A stretch of 64,000 nt of DNA, taken from Acidipropionibacterium acidipropionici. GTDB lineage: Bacteria > Actinomycetota > Actinomycetes > Propionibacteriales > Propionibacteriaceae. How positions within the stretch are numbered: position 1 is the stretch's first letter; every line of letters begins with the position of its first letter. This document shows, piece by piece, positions 9,026 through 16,878 of the stretch. Both the position numbers and the translations under genes were made by a program. The notes beneath the pieces are model-generated. The model was not told the origin of the DNA. It saw nothing but the letters and a program-made list of their open reading frames with translations, and did no database searches. Location of the stretch: assembly GCF_001441165.1 (NCBI RefSeq), contig NZ_CP013126.1:1517551-1581550 (forward strand), read 5' to 3'.

Positions 9026-10156
9026 TCAGTCCTTGGTGATGTGGTCCTTGATGTCGCGGGTGTACTCGCTGGTCCTGATGAGGGCCACGATGTACTCGAA
9101 CTGCATCCGCGACACCGCGATGATGAACAGTGCCGGGATCCAGCCGATCACCAGGGCGATGATCCCGGCCACGGGTGAGGCGACGAAGCCGGCGATCACC
9201 AGACCCAGGTAGTAGATCGCCACCAGCGCGATGAGGATGATGTAGACCACCTTGATGATCGTCGGGCTGACGAACCTGGTGAAGGTCATGTCGAACAGAT
9301 TCGCGAAGAAGCCCGGCTCCTTCGGTGCAGCCGGCTGAGGCTGGAAACCGCCGTTCGGGGCGCCGTAGCCCCCCGGTGCCGGCTGCCCGTACTGGTTCGC
9401 CGGAGGCTGTCCGTAGCCGCCGGCCGCCTGCTGCGGGGGCATCGGCGGCATGGGAGGCTGGCCGGCGCTGGCCTGGCCGTACGGCGAGGTCTGAGAGGCC
9501 TGCCCGTACTGCCCGGGCTGCGGGTTGGCGCCCGGCTGCCCGGCGCTCTGCTGGTTCGCCGAGGCCTGCGCGTAGGGATCCCCGGCGCCCCACTGGGGCT
9601 GCTGGCCCCCGACGCCCGAGTAGGGATCCTGCAGCGGCCTGGTCTCCTCGGACTGCCACGGCTTCGACGAGGGGGTGCTGGGCGCCGAGGCGTCACCGGA
9701 CCCCCAGCCCTGCCACGACTGGCCCGAACCCTGCGGCTGCGCCGACTCCTGGGACTGGGCCGAGCCCTGAGACTGGGCCGAGCCCTGGGACTGCCCTGCG
9801 GACCACTGGTCGGCACCGCCCTGACCTGCCCCGCCGGGCTGGCCGGCGTCCTGCCACGGGCTCTGCCAGCCGGCCTGATCGGCGGCCGGGGCGCTGTCCT
9901 TCCACGGCTCGGACCCGGTCTGTCCCTGATCCTGGGCGGAGTAGCCGCCTCCCCATGTTCCCCCCGAGGCGGACTGCCCCTCGGCCCCCTGACTCTCCTG
10001 CTGTCCGCCGGCATGGTCCGCCGACGCCGAACTCTCCGGTGCGGCCTCAGCCCTCGGTCGGATCGTCGTGCTGTCCAGCGACTCGTCCTGTTCGCCGGAT
10101 CCCTCCCGGTGTTTCTGATCGTCCCACGGGTTGTTCTTCCACTGGTCGTCCGTCAT
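9026..10156 (-). CDS. DUF4282 membrane protein with long Gln/Pro/Gly head
   Basis: About 376 residues. The first 280 are low-complexity and disordered, rich in Gln, Gly, Ser and Pro, with short repeats such as QGSAQS at 9728-9790 and a WQ/WG pattern. The last 100 residues are a DUF4282 domain: FFANLFDMTFTRFVSP leading to two membrane segments (IIKVVYIILIALVAIYYLGL and a Gly/Ile/Ala-rich second helix), then a cytosolic tail RDIKDHITKD. Role unknown; such proteins are small inner-membrane proteins often encoded near cell-envelope genes. The start at 10156 (MTDDQW) is a guess; ATG at 10165 is nearly as good. It is convergent to the E2 gene. Confidence 0.75.
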   Translation of the reverse strand: MTDDQWKNNPWDDQKHREGSGEQDESLDSTTIRPRAEAAPESSASADHAGGQQESQGAEGQSASGGTWGGGYSAQDQGQTGSEPWKDSAPAADQAGWQSPWQDAGQPGGAGQGGADQWSAGQSQGSAQSQGSAQSQESAQPQGSGQSWQGWGSGDASAPSTPSSKPWQSEETRPLQDPYSGVGGQQPQWGAGDPYAQASANQQSAGQPGANPQPGQYGQASQTSPYGQASAGQPPMPPMPPQQAAGGYGQPPANQYGQPAPGGYGAPNGGFQPQPAAPKEPGFFANLFDMTFTRFVSPTIIKVVYIILIALVAIYYLGLVIAGFVASPVAGIIALVIGWIPALFIIAVSRMQFEYIVALIRTSEYTRDIKDHITKD

Positions 10157-10250
10157 AGCCGCCATTGTGCCGGTCATGGGGCCCCACGGCACGAAGATCG
10201 GTCGGCGGGCTGCAGAGTTCCGGCCCCCAGCATCCCGATCCAGCCCCGGA

Positions 10251-11477
10251 TCAGGCCCCTTCGGGCACCGCTCGGCTGCCGCCGATCCACGTCCGGTCGA
10301 CGCGCTTGGAGATGCCGCAGGTGATCTCGTAGCTGATCGTGCCGGTGAGCCCTGCCAGCTCGTCCGCGGTGATCTCGACGTCGCCCTGACGCCCCAGCAC
10401 TACCACCTCGTCGCCCACCGCCACCGAGGTCTGCGGGCCGACGTCGACCATGATCTGGTCCATGCACACCCGCCCGACCACCGGGCAGGCGAGGCCGCCG
10501 ATGACCACCCGACCGCGGTTGGACAGCAGCCGCGGGTAGCCGTCGGCGTAGCCCACGGGGACGGTGACGATGGTGGTGCGTCGCGGCGCCGTCCAGGTGC
10601 GCCCGTACCCGATGGTGGTGCCCTTCTCCACGGTCTTGACGAAGCTCACCCGGCTGGTCCAGCGCAGCGCCGGGCGCACGGCGGCCCTGGGATGGGGGCC
10701 CACCGCCCGGGCCGGATCGGGGCCGTAGCCGTAGCCCACGATGCCCGCCCGTACCATCGTCGTCCGCCCCAGGTCGTGGCCCAGGATGGCCCCCGAGTTG
10801 GCCATGTGCACCTGAGGGATCGGCCCCCGGCGCTTCTCGGTGCGGCCCACGGCGTCCAGGAAGCGGCCGATCTGGGCGACGGTGAACGCATCCCCCTCTG
10901 GGACGTCGCTGATCGGCAGGTGGGTGAAGACCCCCTCGAGATGCAGGTGGGGGGCCTCGTCGACCGCCCGTGCCACCTCGTCGAGGCGCTCGGGGGGCAG
11001 CCCGATGCGCCCCATCCCGGTGTCCACGCCGATGTGCACCGGCGAGACGACGCCCGCCCGCCCGGCCGCGGCGTCGGCCTCGGCGACGGTCTCGCGGTCG
11101 AGCACCGTCAGGCGGAGCCCGCAGGCCACCGCGGCATCCAGATCCTGGGGCGCGGCGGGGGAGAGCTTGAGGATCGGCAGCGTGACGCCGGCCTCCACCA
11201 GCTCCTGGCCCTCGGCGACGGTCGCCACGGCGAGCCAGTCGGCGGCCCCGGACCGTTGCACCTCGCGGGCCACCGCCACGGCTCCGTGACCGTAGGCATC
11301 GGCCTTGACGGCGAACAGCACCTGGCGGGCACCGGCTCTGTCCCGGACCACCCGGAGGTTCGCGACGATCGCCGCCAGATCGACGGTCAACCGGGACGGC
11401 GAGGGGCAGCGGGCTGTGGAGGGAGGACGGGGTGGGGTGGTCGCGCTGGTGGGGAGGGGATCGGGGCTCTGCGGCAT
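10251..11477 (-). CDS. alr: alanine racemase
   Basis: Pyridoxal-phosphate enzyme interconverting L- and D-alanine for peptidoglycan, cytosolic. The PLP Lys is in LFAVKADAYGHGA (about residue 57); IGVDTGMGRIG, MANSGA, VRAGIVGYGYGP and the C-terminal domain segments PVGYADGYPR and VGRVCMDQIMVDVG are all typical, the last including the family Cys-Met-Asp stretch. At 408 residues it is slightly longer than usual because of a 27-residue Pro/Thr-rich head. It stands alone between the DUF4282 gene and the EcsC-like gene, all on the minus strand. Confidence 0.96.
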   Translation of the reverse strand: MPQSPDPLPTSATTPPRPPSTARCPSPSRLTVDLAAIVANLRVVRDRAGARQVLFAVKADAYGHGAVAVAREVQRSGAADWLAVATVAEGQELVEAGVTLPILKLSPAAPQDLDAAVACGLRLTVLDRETVAEADAAAGRAGVVSPVHIGVDTGMGRIGLPPERLDEVARAVDEAPHLHLEGVFTHLPISDVPEGDAFTVAQIGRFLDAVGRTEKRRGPIPQVHMANSGAILGHDLGRTTMVRAGIVGYGYGPDPARAVGPHPRAAVRPALRWTSRVSFVKTVEKGTTIGYGRTWTAPRRTTIVTVPVGYADGYPRLLSNRGRVVIGGLACPVVGRVCMDQIMVDVGPQTSVAVGDEVVVLGRQGDVEITADELAGLTGTISYEITCGISKRVDRTWIGGSRAVPEGA

Positions 11478-11663
11478 GCCAGCATCCTTCCACCGACCTG
11501 TGGCGCTTTTGTTACTGAGTCTGTTGCCGAGGCTCTCCGCAGCCTGCCGTACCCACCGGTCCGCAGCGGGTCGGCAGCCGGCCCGCAGGGGGCGATCCCA
11601 GGCGGCAGGGCGGCACGGGGAGGCCGGGGATCAGCGAGGACGCGGAACCACCGGGCCGGACGG

Positions 11664-12341
11664 TCAGCGGGGCCTGCGGGTGGGGAACTGGGCCCTGGCG
11701 AACTTCGAGACGGTCCAGGTGGTGAAACCGTCGGTGGTCGCCCCGATGCCCCCGCCCAGCACGGGGATCCGCTTGCCGATGAGCAGCGGCAGCTGCTTGC
11801 CTGCCGACTGGCCGATGAGCACGTTGAGCAGCCGCAGGGCCACCGTCCGCTCCAGATCCGGATCGGTCATCGGCGCGGTCGCGATGCCCATCGGCGAGCT
11901 GGGGAGCTCCTTCTTCTCGATGAGGTCCTGGACCTCCGACTCGCCGAGCAGGCAGGTCATCACCGCGGCGCGAACCCGCACGTCCTCCAGGTCGTAGCCG
12001 CGCAGGTGGGCGATGGACGCCACCATCCGGGCCTGGACGATCGCGACCCCGGAGATGTTGGCGGGAATGGCGACGGCCATCGTCACCAGACCGCCCAGAT
12101 TGGAGACGAAGCCCTGCGCCCCGGCCATCGCGATGTGCTCGTTGACGAGGTACTTCACCGACGCCTCGACATCGCCCTTGCGTCGCAGCGTCTTCGACGC
12201 CGCCTTGCGCGCCCCGGGCAGGTTCGGGGCGCCGTCGATCGCGAACGCCAGGATCGTGCGCAGCAGGGAGACTGCGGCCCCGGGGGCGAGGTTGGGCGCC
12301 TGTGTCATGAGAGCCTTCCCGATGTCGCTACCGATTCCCAT
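11664..12341 (-). CDS. EcsC family protein
   Basis: 225 residues, start MGIGSDIGKALMTQ chosen because GGGAGGGG precedes the ATG at 12341; the frame stays open further upstream without coding character. The body LVNEHIAMAGAQGFVSNLGG, AVAIPANISGVAIVQARMVA and IAHLRGYD matches EcsC-type proteins, which have a hydrophobic Ala/Gly-rich segment and a conserved helical core. EcsC was named from the Bacillus ABC transporter operon ecsABC, but no ABC genes flank it here. Function unknown. Head-to-head with aat 90 bp away. Confidence 0.78.
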   Translation of the reverse strand: MGIGSDIGKALMTQAPNLAPGAAVSLLRTILAFAIDGAPNLPGARKAASKTLRRKGDVEASVKYLVNEHIAMAGAQGFVSNLGGLVTMAVAIPANISGVAIVQARMVASIAHLRGYDLEDVRVRAAVMTCLLGESEVQDLIEKKELPSSPMGIATAPMTDPDLERTVALRLLNVLIGQSAGKQLPLLIGKRIPVLGGGIGATTDGFTTWTVSKFARAQFPTRRPR

Positions 12342-12430
12342 CCGATGCCCCTCCCGTCCGGACGCGGTTCGCCAGGACACCCCAAGGTTAGAAGACGCTG
12401 CCAACATCTCGGAGGTGACAGACTGGCCCG

Positions 12431-13234
12431 GTGACCACACCTGAGCTCTTCGGCGACCCTGATCAGTGGCCCGAGCAGGACCTGGTCTCGATCTCGGAGG
12501 CCTTCGGGCCCCATCTCGTGCTCGCGGCCCTGCACGAGGGCGTCTTCCCGATGCCGATCGACGGGGACGAGGTGCCCGAGCCGTTGCGCGGGGGGATGGG
12601 GTGGTGGTCTCCACAGCTGCGGGCCAGGATGCCGCTGGAGAGGATCCGGGTTCCCCGGAGCCTGCGGAAATCGGCCCGCCACTACCGCACCAGCGTCGAT
12701 CGCGAGTTCGAGGAGGTGGTGCGGCGCTGCGCCGATCCGACCCGTCCGCTGGGATGGATCGACTCGCGGATCAGCGACGCCTACTCCTTCCTCCACCACA
12801 GCGGTTGGGCGCATTCGGTCGAGACCTGGGACGAGGAGGGCCGGCTCGTCGGCGGGCTCTACGGCGTCAGCGTGGGCGGGCTGTTCTCCGGGGAGTCGAT
12901 GTTCCACGACCCCGAGCTCGGACGCGACGCCTCCAAGGTCGCCCTCCTGAGGCTCGCCTGCGAGCTGGCCTCCACCGACCCGAGGATCCTCGACGTCCAG
13001 TGGCTCACCCCGCACCTGGAGACCCTGGGGGCGGTGGAGGTGCCCCGTCACACCTATCTCGAGGATCTCGACGAGGTGCTCCGGTCCCCGGAACCTGGCT
13101 GGACGCCGGCCGATGAGCCGCTGTGGACGGGCCGGCGTCTGCTGGAGGCCTTCGATGGGCGCCCCCGCCCTCCGGAGGACGATCGGCGCAGTACTGCCCC
13201 AGGACAGCCAGATCCCGCTGAAGAGCCTCGATGA
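12431..13234 (+). CDS. aat: leucyl/phenylalanyl-tRNA-protein transferase
   Basis: Transfers Leu or Phe from aminoacyl-tRNA to N-terminal Arg/Lys of proteins, feeding the N-degron (ClpS/ClpAP-type) pathway. Conserved blocks: GVFPMP, GWWSPQLRA, GWIDSRISDAYSFLHHSGWA, VETWDEEGRLVGGLYG and SVGGLFSGESMFH, then DVQWLTPHLETLGAVEVPR. The 267 residues exceed the usual 230-250; the last 40 (after HTYLEDLDEVL) are not conserved, and their DNA overlaps antisense the WXG100-like gene. Start GTG at 12431 lies six bases below CAGACT, suggesting a leaderless transcript. Confidence 0.93.
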   Translation: MTTPELFGDPDQWPEQDLVSISEAFGPHLVLAALHEGVFPMPIDGDEVPEPLRGGMGWWSPQLRARMPLERIRVPRSLRKSARHYRTSVDREFEEVVRRCADPTRPLGWIDSRISDAYSFLHHSGWAHSVETWDEEGRLVGGLYGVSVGGLFSGESMFHDPELGRDASKVALLRLACELASTDPRILDVQWLTPHLETLGAVEVPRHTYLEDLDEVLRSPEPGWTPADEPLWTGRRLLEAFDGRPRPPEDDRRSTAPGQPDPAEEPR

Positions 13235-13427
13235 TCCGCGTCAGCTCCAGGTAGGACGTCGCCCAGCCCGCCCGGGCCTGCTGGTAGCGGGTCCGCGCAG
13301 CGGGGTTCCAGGTGCCGACCCGGCCCGACAGATCGCGCTCCAACTCGTTCAGTTCCTCCAGAAGCTCGTCGCGCACCCCGATGAGATGGTCGATCGCCTG
13401 GCGGACGGCGGCCTGTCCGGCGGCCAT
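13005..13427 (-). CDS. WXG100/ESAT-6-like small protein
   Basis: 140 residues. Residues 1-75 are two amphipathic helices joined near GTWNPAARTRYQQARAGWA, which fits the helix-turn-helix shape and W-x-x/Y pattern of WXG100 (Esx) proteins exported by type VII secretion. The helices are VRQAIDHLIGVRDELLEELN and TSYLELTRIIEALQRDLAVL. A Pro/Arg/Ala-rich tail follows (residues 76-140) and runs antisense over the end of aat by 230 bp. Its ATG shares one base with the stop of the upstream gene (TGATG), so the two are co-translated. No EccC or other secretion gene is in the window. Identification rests on pattern only. Confidence 0.6.
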   Translation of the reverse strand: MAAGQAAVRQAIDHLIGVRDELLEELNELERDLSGRVGTWNPAARTRYQQARAGWATSYLELTRIIEALQRDLAVLGQYCADRPPEGGGAHRRPPADAGPSTAAHRPASSQVPGTGAPRRDPRDRCDGAPPPPPGSPGAG

Positions 13428-13738
13428 CAGCCGCGCAGTCTCATCGAGGCCGGGCGGCCGCCGGGTTCCGGCGACAGCGCCGCCAGACACTGCCGGGCGT
13501 CGTGGACGAGGATGCCGTGGACCTCCTCGAGGGCGCACCTGACCGACTCCAGTTCCTCGTCGAAGCGCAGATAGGCACGGCAGAACGGGCCGGACGCCGG
13601 CGTGGGAATGGCGGGGTGCAGCTCGGCCAGCACAGTGCCCAGGTGGAGCTGCAGATGGGCGATGCGCGTGTCCGTGTCGTCCAACCGTGACGCCGAGCGG
13701 AGCATCGGCAGGCATCGGTCCTCGATGAGATCACTCAT
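13427..13738 (-). CDS. small helical protein, partner of WXG100-like gene
   Basis: 103 residues, start MSDLIEDRCLPM with a strong GGGAGGAGG upstream. Predicted mostly helical (AHLQLHLGTVLAEL and RFDEELESVRCALEEVHGIL) with a PTPASGP break between helices, the length and shape of an Esx-type partner, but without a clear WXG. It is translationally coupled to the WXG100-like gene, and paired small genes of this kind usually encode a heterodimer. Function unrecognised. Confidence 0.6.
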   Translation of the reverse strand: MSDLIEDRCLPMLRSASRLDDTDTRIAHLQLHLGTVLAELHPAIPTPASGPFCRAYLRFDEELESVRCALEEVHGILVHDARQCLAALSPEPGGRPASMRLRG

Positions 13739-13956
13739 CGCGTGAACCTCCTCCCGGCCCTCGGATGCGGCTGCGGCGATCCGGGGCCTGACGTGAGTCG
13801 TGGCTGTCTGAACAGACGATATTGACGGACGGGGTCACCACGGCCCCCGAATGTGGCGCGTGTTTACATCGGATCAGATGAACGATGGCGACCGGATCGG
13901 GACCCCCGCCGTCCCCCGGTCGGACCGAGTAGCCGGTCGCGGTCCGCGGCGCCGGA

Positions 13957-13962
13957 TAGGCT
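13957..13962 (+). promoter_or_regulatory. -10 box, leaderless pheA start
   Basis: TAGGCT six bases before the GTG at 13969; no Shine-Dalgarno between. Confidence 0.55.
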
Positions 13963-13968
13963 GAGCCG

Positions 13969-14925
13969 GTGCTCGGATACTTCGGTCCCGCCGGGACCTT
14001 CACCCATCAGGCGCTGCGGACCCTCGGAACCGGCGATGCCCGGCCCTTCTCCAGCGTCGTCTCGGCGATCACGGCCGCCGCCGCGGGTGAGGTGGAGGCC
14101 TCCCTGGTGCCGATCGAGAACTCGGTGGAGGGCGGCGTCAGCGCCACCCTGGACACCCTCGCGGCGGTGGGCGGGCTCCAGATCATCCGCGAGGTCGTCA
14201 TCCCCGTCCAGTTCGGGCTGTACGTGCGCCCCGGCTCCACCCTGGCCGACGTCACCAGCGTCCTGACCCATCCGCACGCGGCGGCCCAGTGCCGCGGATG
14301 GTTGGACGCCCACCTGCCCAAGGGGGCCGACATCACCGAGGGCGGCTCGACGGCCGGCGCCGCCAAGGAGGTCTCCGACCCCTTCTCCCGCTACGACGCC
14401 GCGATCTGCGCCCCGGTCGCCGCCGACATGTACAACCTCGTCCCGGCCGCCGAGAGGATCGGCGACAACGCGAACGCGGTGACCCGCTTCGTACTGGTCG
14501 GACGCCGTGGCCCGGTCGCGGCCCGCACCGGCGACGACCGCACCACCGTCGTCGCCTTCATGCACGAGGACCATCCCGGCGCACTCCTCGACATCCTCCA
14601 GCAGTTCGCCTTCCGCGGGATCAACCTGTCGCGCATCGAGTCGCGCCCCACCAAGGACCAGCTCGGCAGCTACTGCTTCTCCATCGACGCCGTCGGCCAC
14701 ATCGACGACGAGCGGATGGCCGCCGCCCTCAAGGGCCTGCACCGGGTGTGCTCCGAGGTGACCTTCCTCGGCTCCTACCCCCACGCCGTCGTCGACGGCA
14801 GCCCCGCGCCCGTCCAGCCTCCGGCCCCCGCCGGGTCAACCGACCGCGCCTACCGGGAGGCCGAGGCATGGTTCGCCGAGGTGACCGGCCGCAGCGTCGA
14901 GCAGCAGAGTCACGTCGCGGACTGA
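13969..14925 (+). CDS. pheA: prephenate dehydratase
   Basis: Converts prephenate to phenylpyruvate in phenylalanine synthesis. 318 residues: catalytic domain 1-180 with GYFGPAGTFTHQA, VPIENSVEGGV, GGSTAGAAKEV and the diagnostic NAVTRFVLVGRR; regulatory ACT domain about 190-270 with HPGALLDILQQFAFRGIN and IESRPTKDQLGSYCF, so feedback control by phenylalanine is expected. The last 40 residues are a Pro-rich tail. Starts at GTG without a ribosome site, six bases from TAGGCT. Followed by a G6-ACGA-C6 hairpin and a small membrane protein, then serS, a neighbourhood common in actinobacteria. Confidence 0.96.
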   Translation: MLGYFGPAGTFTHQALRTLGTGDARPFSSVVSAITAAAAGEVEASLVPIENSVEGGVSATLDTLAAVGGLQIIREVVIPVQFGLYVRPGSTLADVTSVLTHPHAAAQCRGWLDAHLPKGADITEGGSTAGAAKEVSDPFSRYDAAICAPVAADMYNLVPAAERIGDNANAVTRFVLVGRRGPVAARTGDDRTTVVAFMHEDHPGALLDILQQFAFRGINLSRIESRPTKDQLGSYCFSIDAVGHIDDERMAAALKGLHRVCSEVTFLGSYPHAVVDGSPAPVQPPAPAGSTDRAYREAEAWFAEVTGRSVEQQSHVAD

Positions 14926-14937
14926 GGGGATCGAATT

Positions 14938-15000
14938 GTCAACAGGGGGGACGACCCCCCTGCGCTCGCCAGGGCTCGCTGACCCCCCGCGCGGGTCGTG
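14938..15000 (+). repeat. 3' hairpin element behind pheA, G6-ACGA-C6
   Basis: Stem G6 at 14945-14950, loop ACGA, C6 at 14955-14960, then a tail TGCGCTCGCCAGGGCTCGCT. The tail and the preceding CAACA are identical to the element behind serS. Confidence 0.8.
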
Positions 15001-15015
15001 AATGTGAGGAAGACG

Positions 15016-15270
15016 ATGGATGATGAGGAACTTGCCCGGGCGATCGATGAGATCCGCGCCGAGCAGCACCTGAGCTGGACCGCCATGACTGGCCTTCAGC
15101 GGTGGAGTCTCATCCTCTCCCCACTGGTGGCGATCGGCTCGCTGGTCATGGTCACCGCGAACCCGGTGCCAGGCCTCAGGTTCCCCTTCGCACTGCTCCT
15201 GGTGGCTGCCGTCCTCCAGTTCCTCCTCGGGCTGCGGCAGGCCCGGCGGGACCAGCACCCGGGAGGCTGA
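15016..15270 (+). CDS. small two-helix membrane protein
   Basis: 84 residues, ATG at 15016 with GAGGAAG upstream. A charged head ([20 protein letters not shown]) is followed by two membrane segments, roughly [18 protein letters not shown] and [18 protein letters not shown], and a basic tail ending RRDQHPGG. Not recognised. It sits between pheA and serS, 30 bp before the latter; the role could be envelope-related, but there is no direct evidence. Confidence 0.7.
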   Translation: MDDEELARAIDEIRAEQHLSWTAMTGLQRWSLILSPLVAIGSLVMVTANPVPGLRFPFALLLVAAVLQFLLGLRQARRDQHPGG

Positions 15271-15286
15271 GCGGGCGCCGGCTCGG

Positions 15287-15292
15287 TAGGAT
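15287..15292 (+). promoter_or_regulatory. -10 box, leaderless serS start
   Basis: TAGGAT seven bases before the ATG at 15300; no Shine-Dalgarno. Confidence 0.55.
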
Positions 15293-15299
15293 CAGGCCC

Positions 15300-16565
15300 A
15301 TGATCGATCCCAAGCTCCTGCGCACAGATCCCGACCGCGTCCGCCGCTCCCAGATCGCCCGCGGTGCCGACCCCTCGGTCGTCGACGATCTGGTGGCTGC
15401 CGACGAGTCCCGTCGCCACGCCATCGCCGCGCACGAGTCCCTGCGCGCCGAGCAGAAGGGCCTGGGCAAGAAGATCGCGAAGGCCTCGGGCGACGAGAAG
15501 ACCGAGCTGCTGGCCCGCACCAAGCACATCGCCGCCGAGGTGGCCGGCCTCAAGAAGGAGGCCGAGGCCGCCGAGGAGCGCTTCCTCGAACTCGACAAGA
15601 CCCTCGGCAATATCGTCATCGACGGCGTCCCCGTCGGCGGCGAGGACGAGGGAGAGGTGCTCGAGACCGTCGGCACGCCCCGCGACTTCGAGGCCGAGGG
15701 ATTCACGCCGAAGGACCACCTGGAGATCGGCGAGGCCCTGGGGGCCATCGACATGGAGCGCGGCACCAAGATCTCCGGATCGCGGTTCTACGTCCTCACC
15801 GGGGTGGGGGCCCAGCTGGAGATCGCCCTGCTCAACCTCGCCATGACCAAGGCCGCCGGTTGGGGATTCACCCCGATGATCCCGCCGGCCCTGGTGAAGC
15901 CCTCGGCCATGGAGGGCACCGGTTTCCTGGGCCAGGCCGCCGACGACGTCTACTACCTGCCCAAGGACGACCAGTACCTGGTGGGTACCTCCGAGGTGGC
16001 CCTGGCCGCCTTCCACTCCGAGGAGATTCTCGACGACGCCGAGCTGCCCAAGCGCTACGTCGCCTTCTCCCCGTGCTTCCGCAGGGAGGCCGGCTCCTAC
16101 GGCAAGGACACCCGCGGCATCTTCCGGGTGCACTGGTTCGACAAGGTCGAGATGTTCGTCTACTGCCTGCCCGAGGAGGCCGAGGACTGGCACGCCAAGC
16201 TGCTCGGCTTCGAGAGGGAGTTCATCGAGGCCCTGGAGATCCCCTACCAGGTGCTCGACGTCGCCTCCGGAGACCTGGGGCTGTCGGCCGCCCGCAAGTA
16301 CGACTGCTACGCCTGGCTGCCCACCCAGAACCGGTACCGGGAGATCACGTCCACCTCGAACTGCACCACCTTCCAGGCGCGCCGGCTGTCCATCCGGCAC
16401 CGCGGGCCCGACGGCGTCGAGCCCCTGGCCACCCTCAACGGCACCCTGTGCGCGATGACCCGGATCATCATCATGCTCCTGGAGAACCACCAGAACGCCG
16501 ACGGATCGGTCACCATCCCGGCCGCCCTGCGCCCCTACCTGGGCGGCAAGGAGAAGCTCGGCTGA
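15300..16565 (+). CDS. serS: seryl-tRNA synthetase
   Basis: Class II synthetase charging tRNA-Ser. 421 residues. The N-terminal arm is the long coiled coil ([20 protein letters not shown] to [14 protein letters not shown], about 40-100) that grips the long variable arm of tRNA-Ser. Class II motif 2 is [14 protein letters not shown] with HWFDKVEMF, and motif 3 is [17 protein letters not shown] with ATLNGTLCA near the end. Leaderless-type start at ATG 15300. Three tRNA-Ser genes lie in the same window. Behind the stop are two G-run/ACGA/C-run hairpins and a long palindrome. Confidence 0.97.
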   Translation: MIDPKLLRTDPDRVRRSQIARGADPSVVDDLVAADESRRHAIAAHESLRAEQKGLGKKIAKASGDEKTELLARTKHIAAEVAGLKKEAEAAEERFLELDKTLGNIVIDGVPVGGEDEGEVLETVGTPRDFEAEGFTPKDHLEIGEALGAIDMERGTKISGSRFYVLTGVGAQLEIALLNLAMTKAAGWGFTPMIPPALVKPSAMEGTGFLGQAADDVYYLPKDDQYLVGTSEVALAAFHSEEILDDAELPKRYVAFSPCFRREAGSYGKDTRGIFRVHWFDKVEMFVYCLPEEAEDWHAKLLGFEREFIEALEIPYQVLDVASGDLGLSAARKYDCYAWLPTQNRYREITSTSNCTTFQARRLSIRHRGPDGVEPLATLNGTLCAMTRIIIMLLENHQNADGSVTIPAALRPYLGGKEKLG

Positions 16566-16575
16566 TTTATCAACA

Positions 16576-16698
16576 GGGGGGACGACCCCCCTGCGCTCGC
16601 CAGGGCTCGCTGACCCCTCGTAGCGGGGGTCTCCGCTCTGCCGACGCCTGCGTCGCGGGCCTCTCGCTGCGCACCCTCGACGGGGGACGACCCCCCCC
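16576..16698 (+). repeat. two G-run/ACGA/C-run hairpins behind serS
   Basis: First: G6 16576-16581, ACGA, C6 16586-16591. Second: G5 16682-16686, ACGA, then a C8 run. Both are followed by CTGCGCTCGC. The first copy matches the pheA element over more than 40 bases. Confidence 0.8.
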
Positions 16699-16750
16699 TG
16701 CGCTCGCTGACACCCGAACGGGTCGCGTCTGTGCCCCCTCTTCTCACGTC

Positions 16751-16808
16751 GTCAGAGAGTTTTCACCTCGGCAGCGGAATACCGCTGCCGAGGTGAAAAC
16801 TCTCTGAC
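16751..16808. repeat. perfect palindrome, 27-bp arms, 4-base loop
   Basis: Arms 16751-16777 and 16782-16808 pair without mismatch around the loop AATA; the arm begins GTCAGAGAGTTTTCACCTCG. It lies 71 bases before the DUF4921 gene. As RNA it would be an extremely stable hairpin; there is no T tract. Confidence 0.9.
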
Positions 16809-16878
16809 AACGTCGGTGCAAGGCGGGTAGGTGGGCTCCGGTTCCGGTGCGGTGGACGGTGTGACATGCTGGGAGATC

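Larger units (their letters stand above)
16566..16878 (+). other. gene-free gap filled by repeats
   Basis: 313 bases behind serS holding two hairpin-type 3' elements (16571-16600 and about 16682-16700), a degraded repeat with CGTCGCGGGCCTCTCGCTGCG, and the long palindrome at 16751-16808. No coding potential was seen. Confidence 0.7.

Noticed and set aside
10131-12434. 767-codon open frame on the plus strand over alr and the EcsC-like gene
   Set aside because: Antisense shadow; alr and EcsC-like proteins on the other strand explain the region.
13731-14003. 90-codon minus-strand frame upstream of the small helical gene
   Set aside because: Covers the pheA start region antisense, with Pro/Arg-rich composition and no ribosome site.
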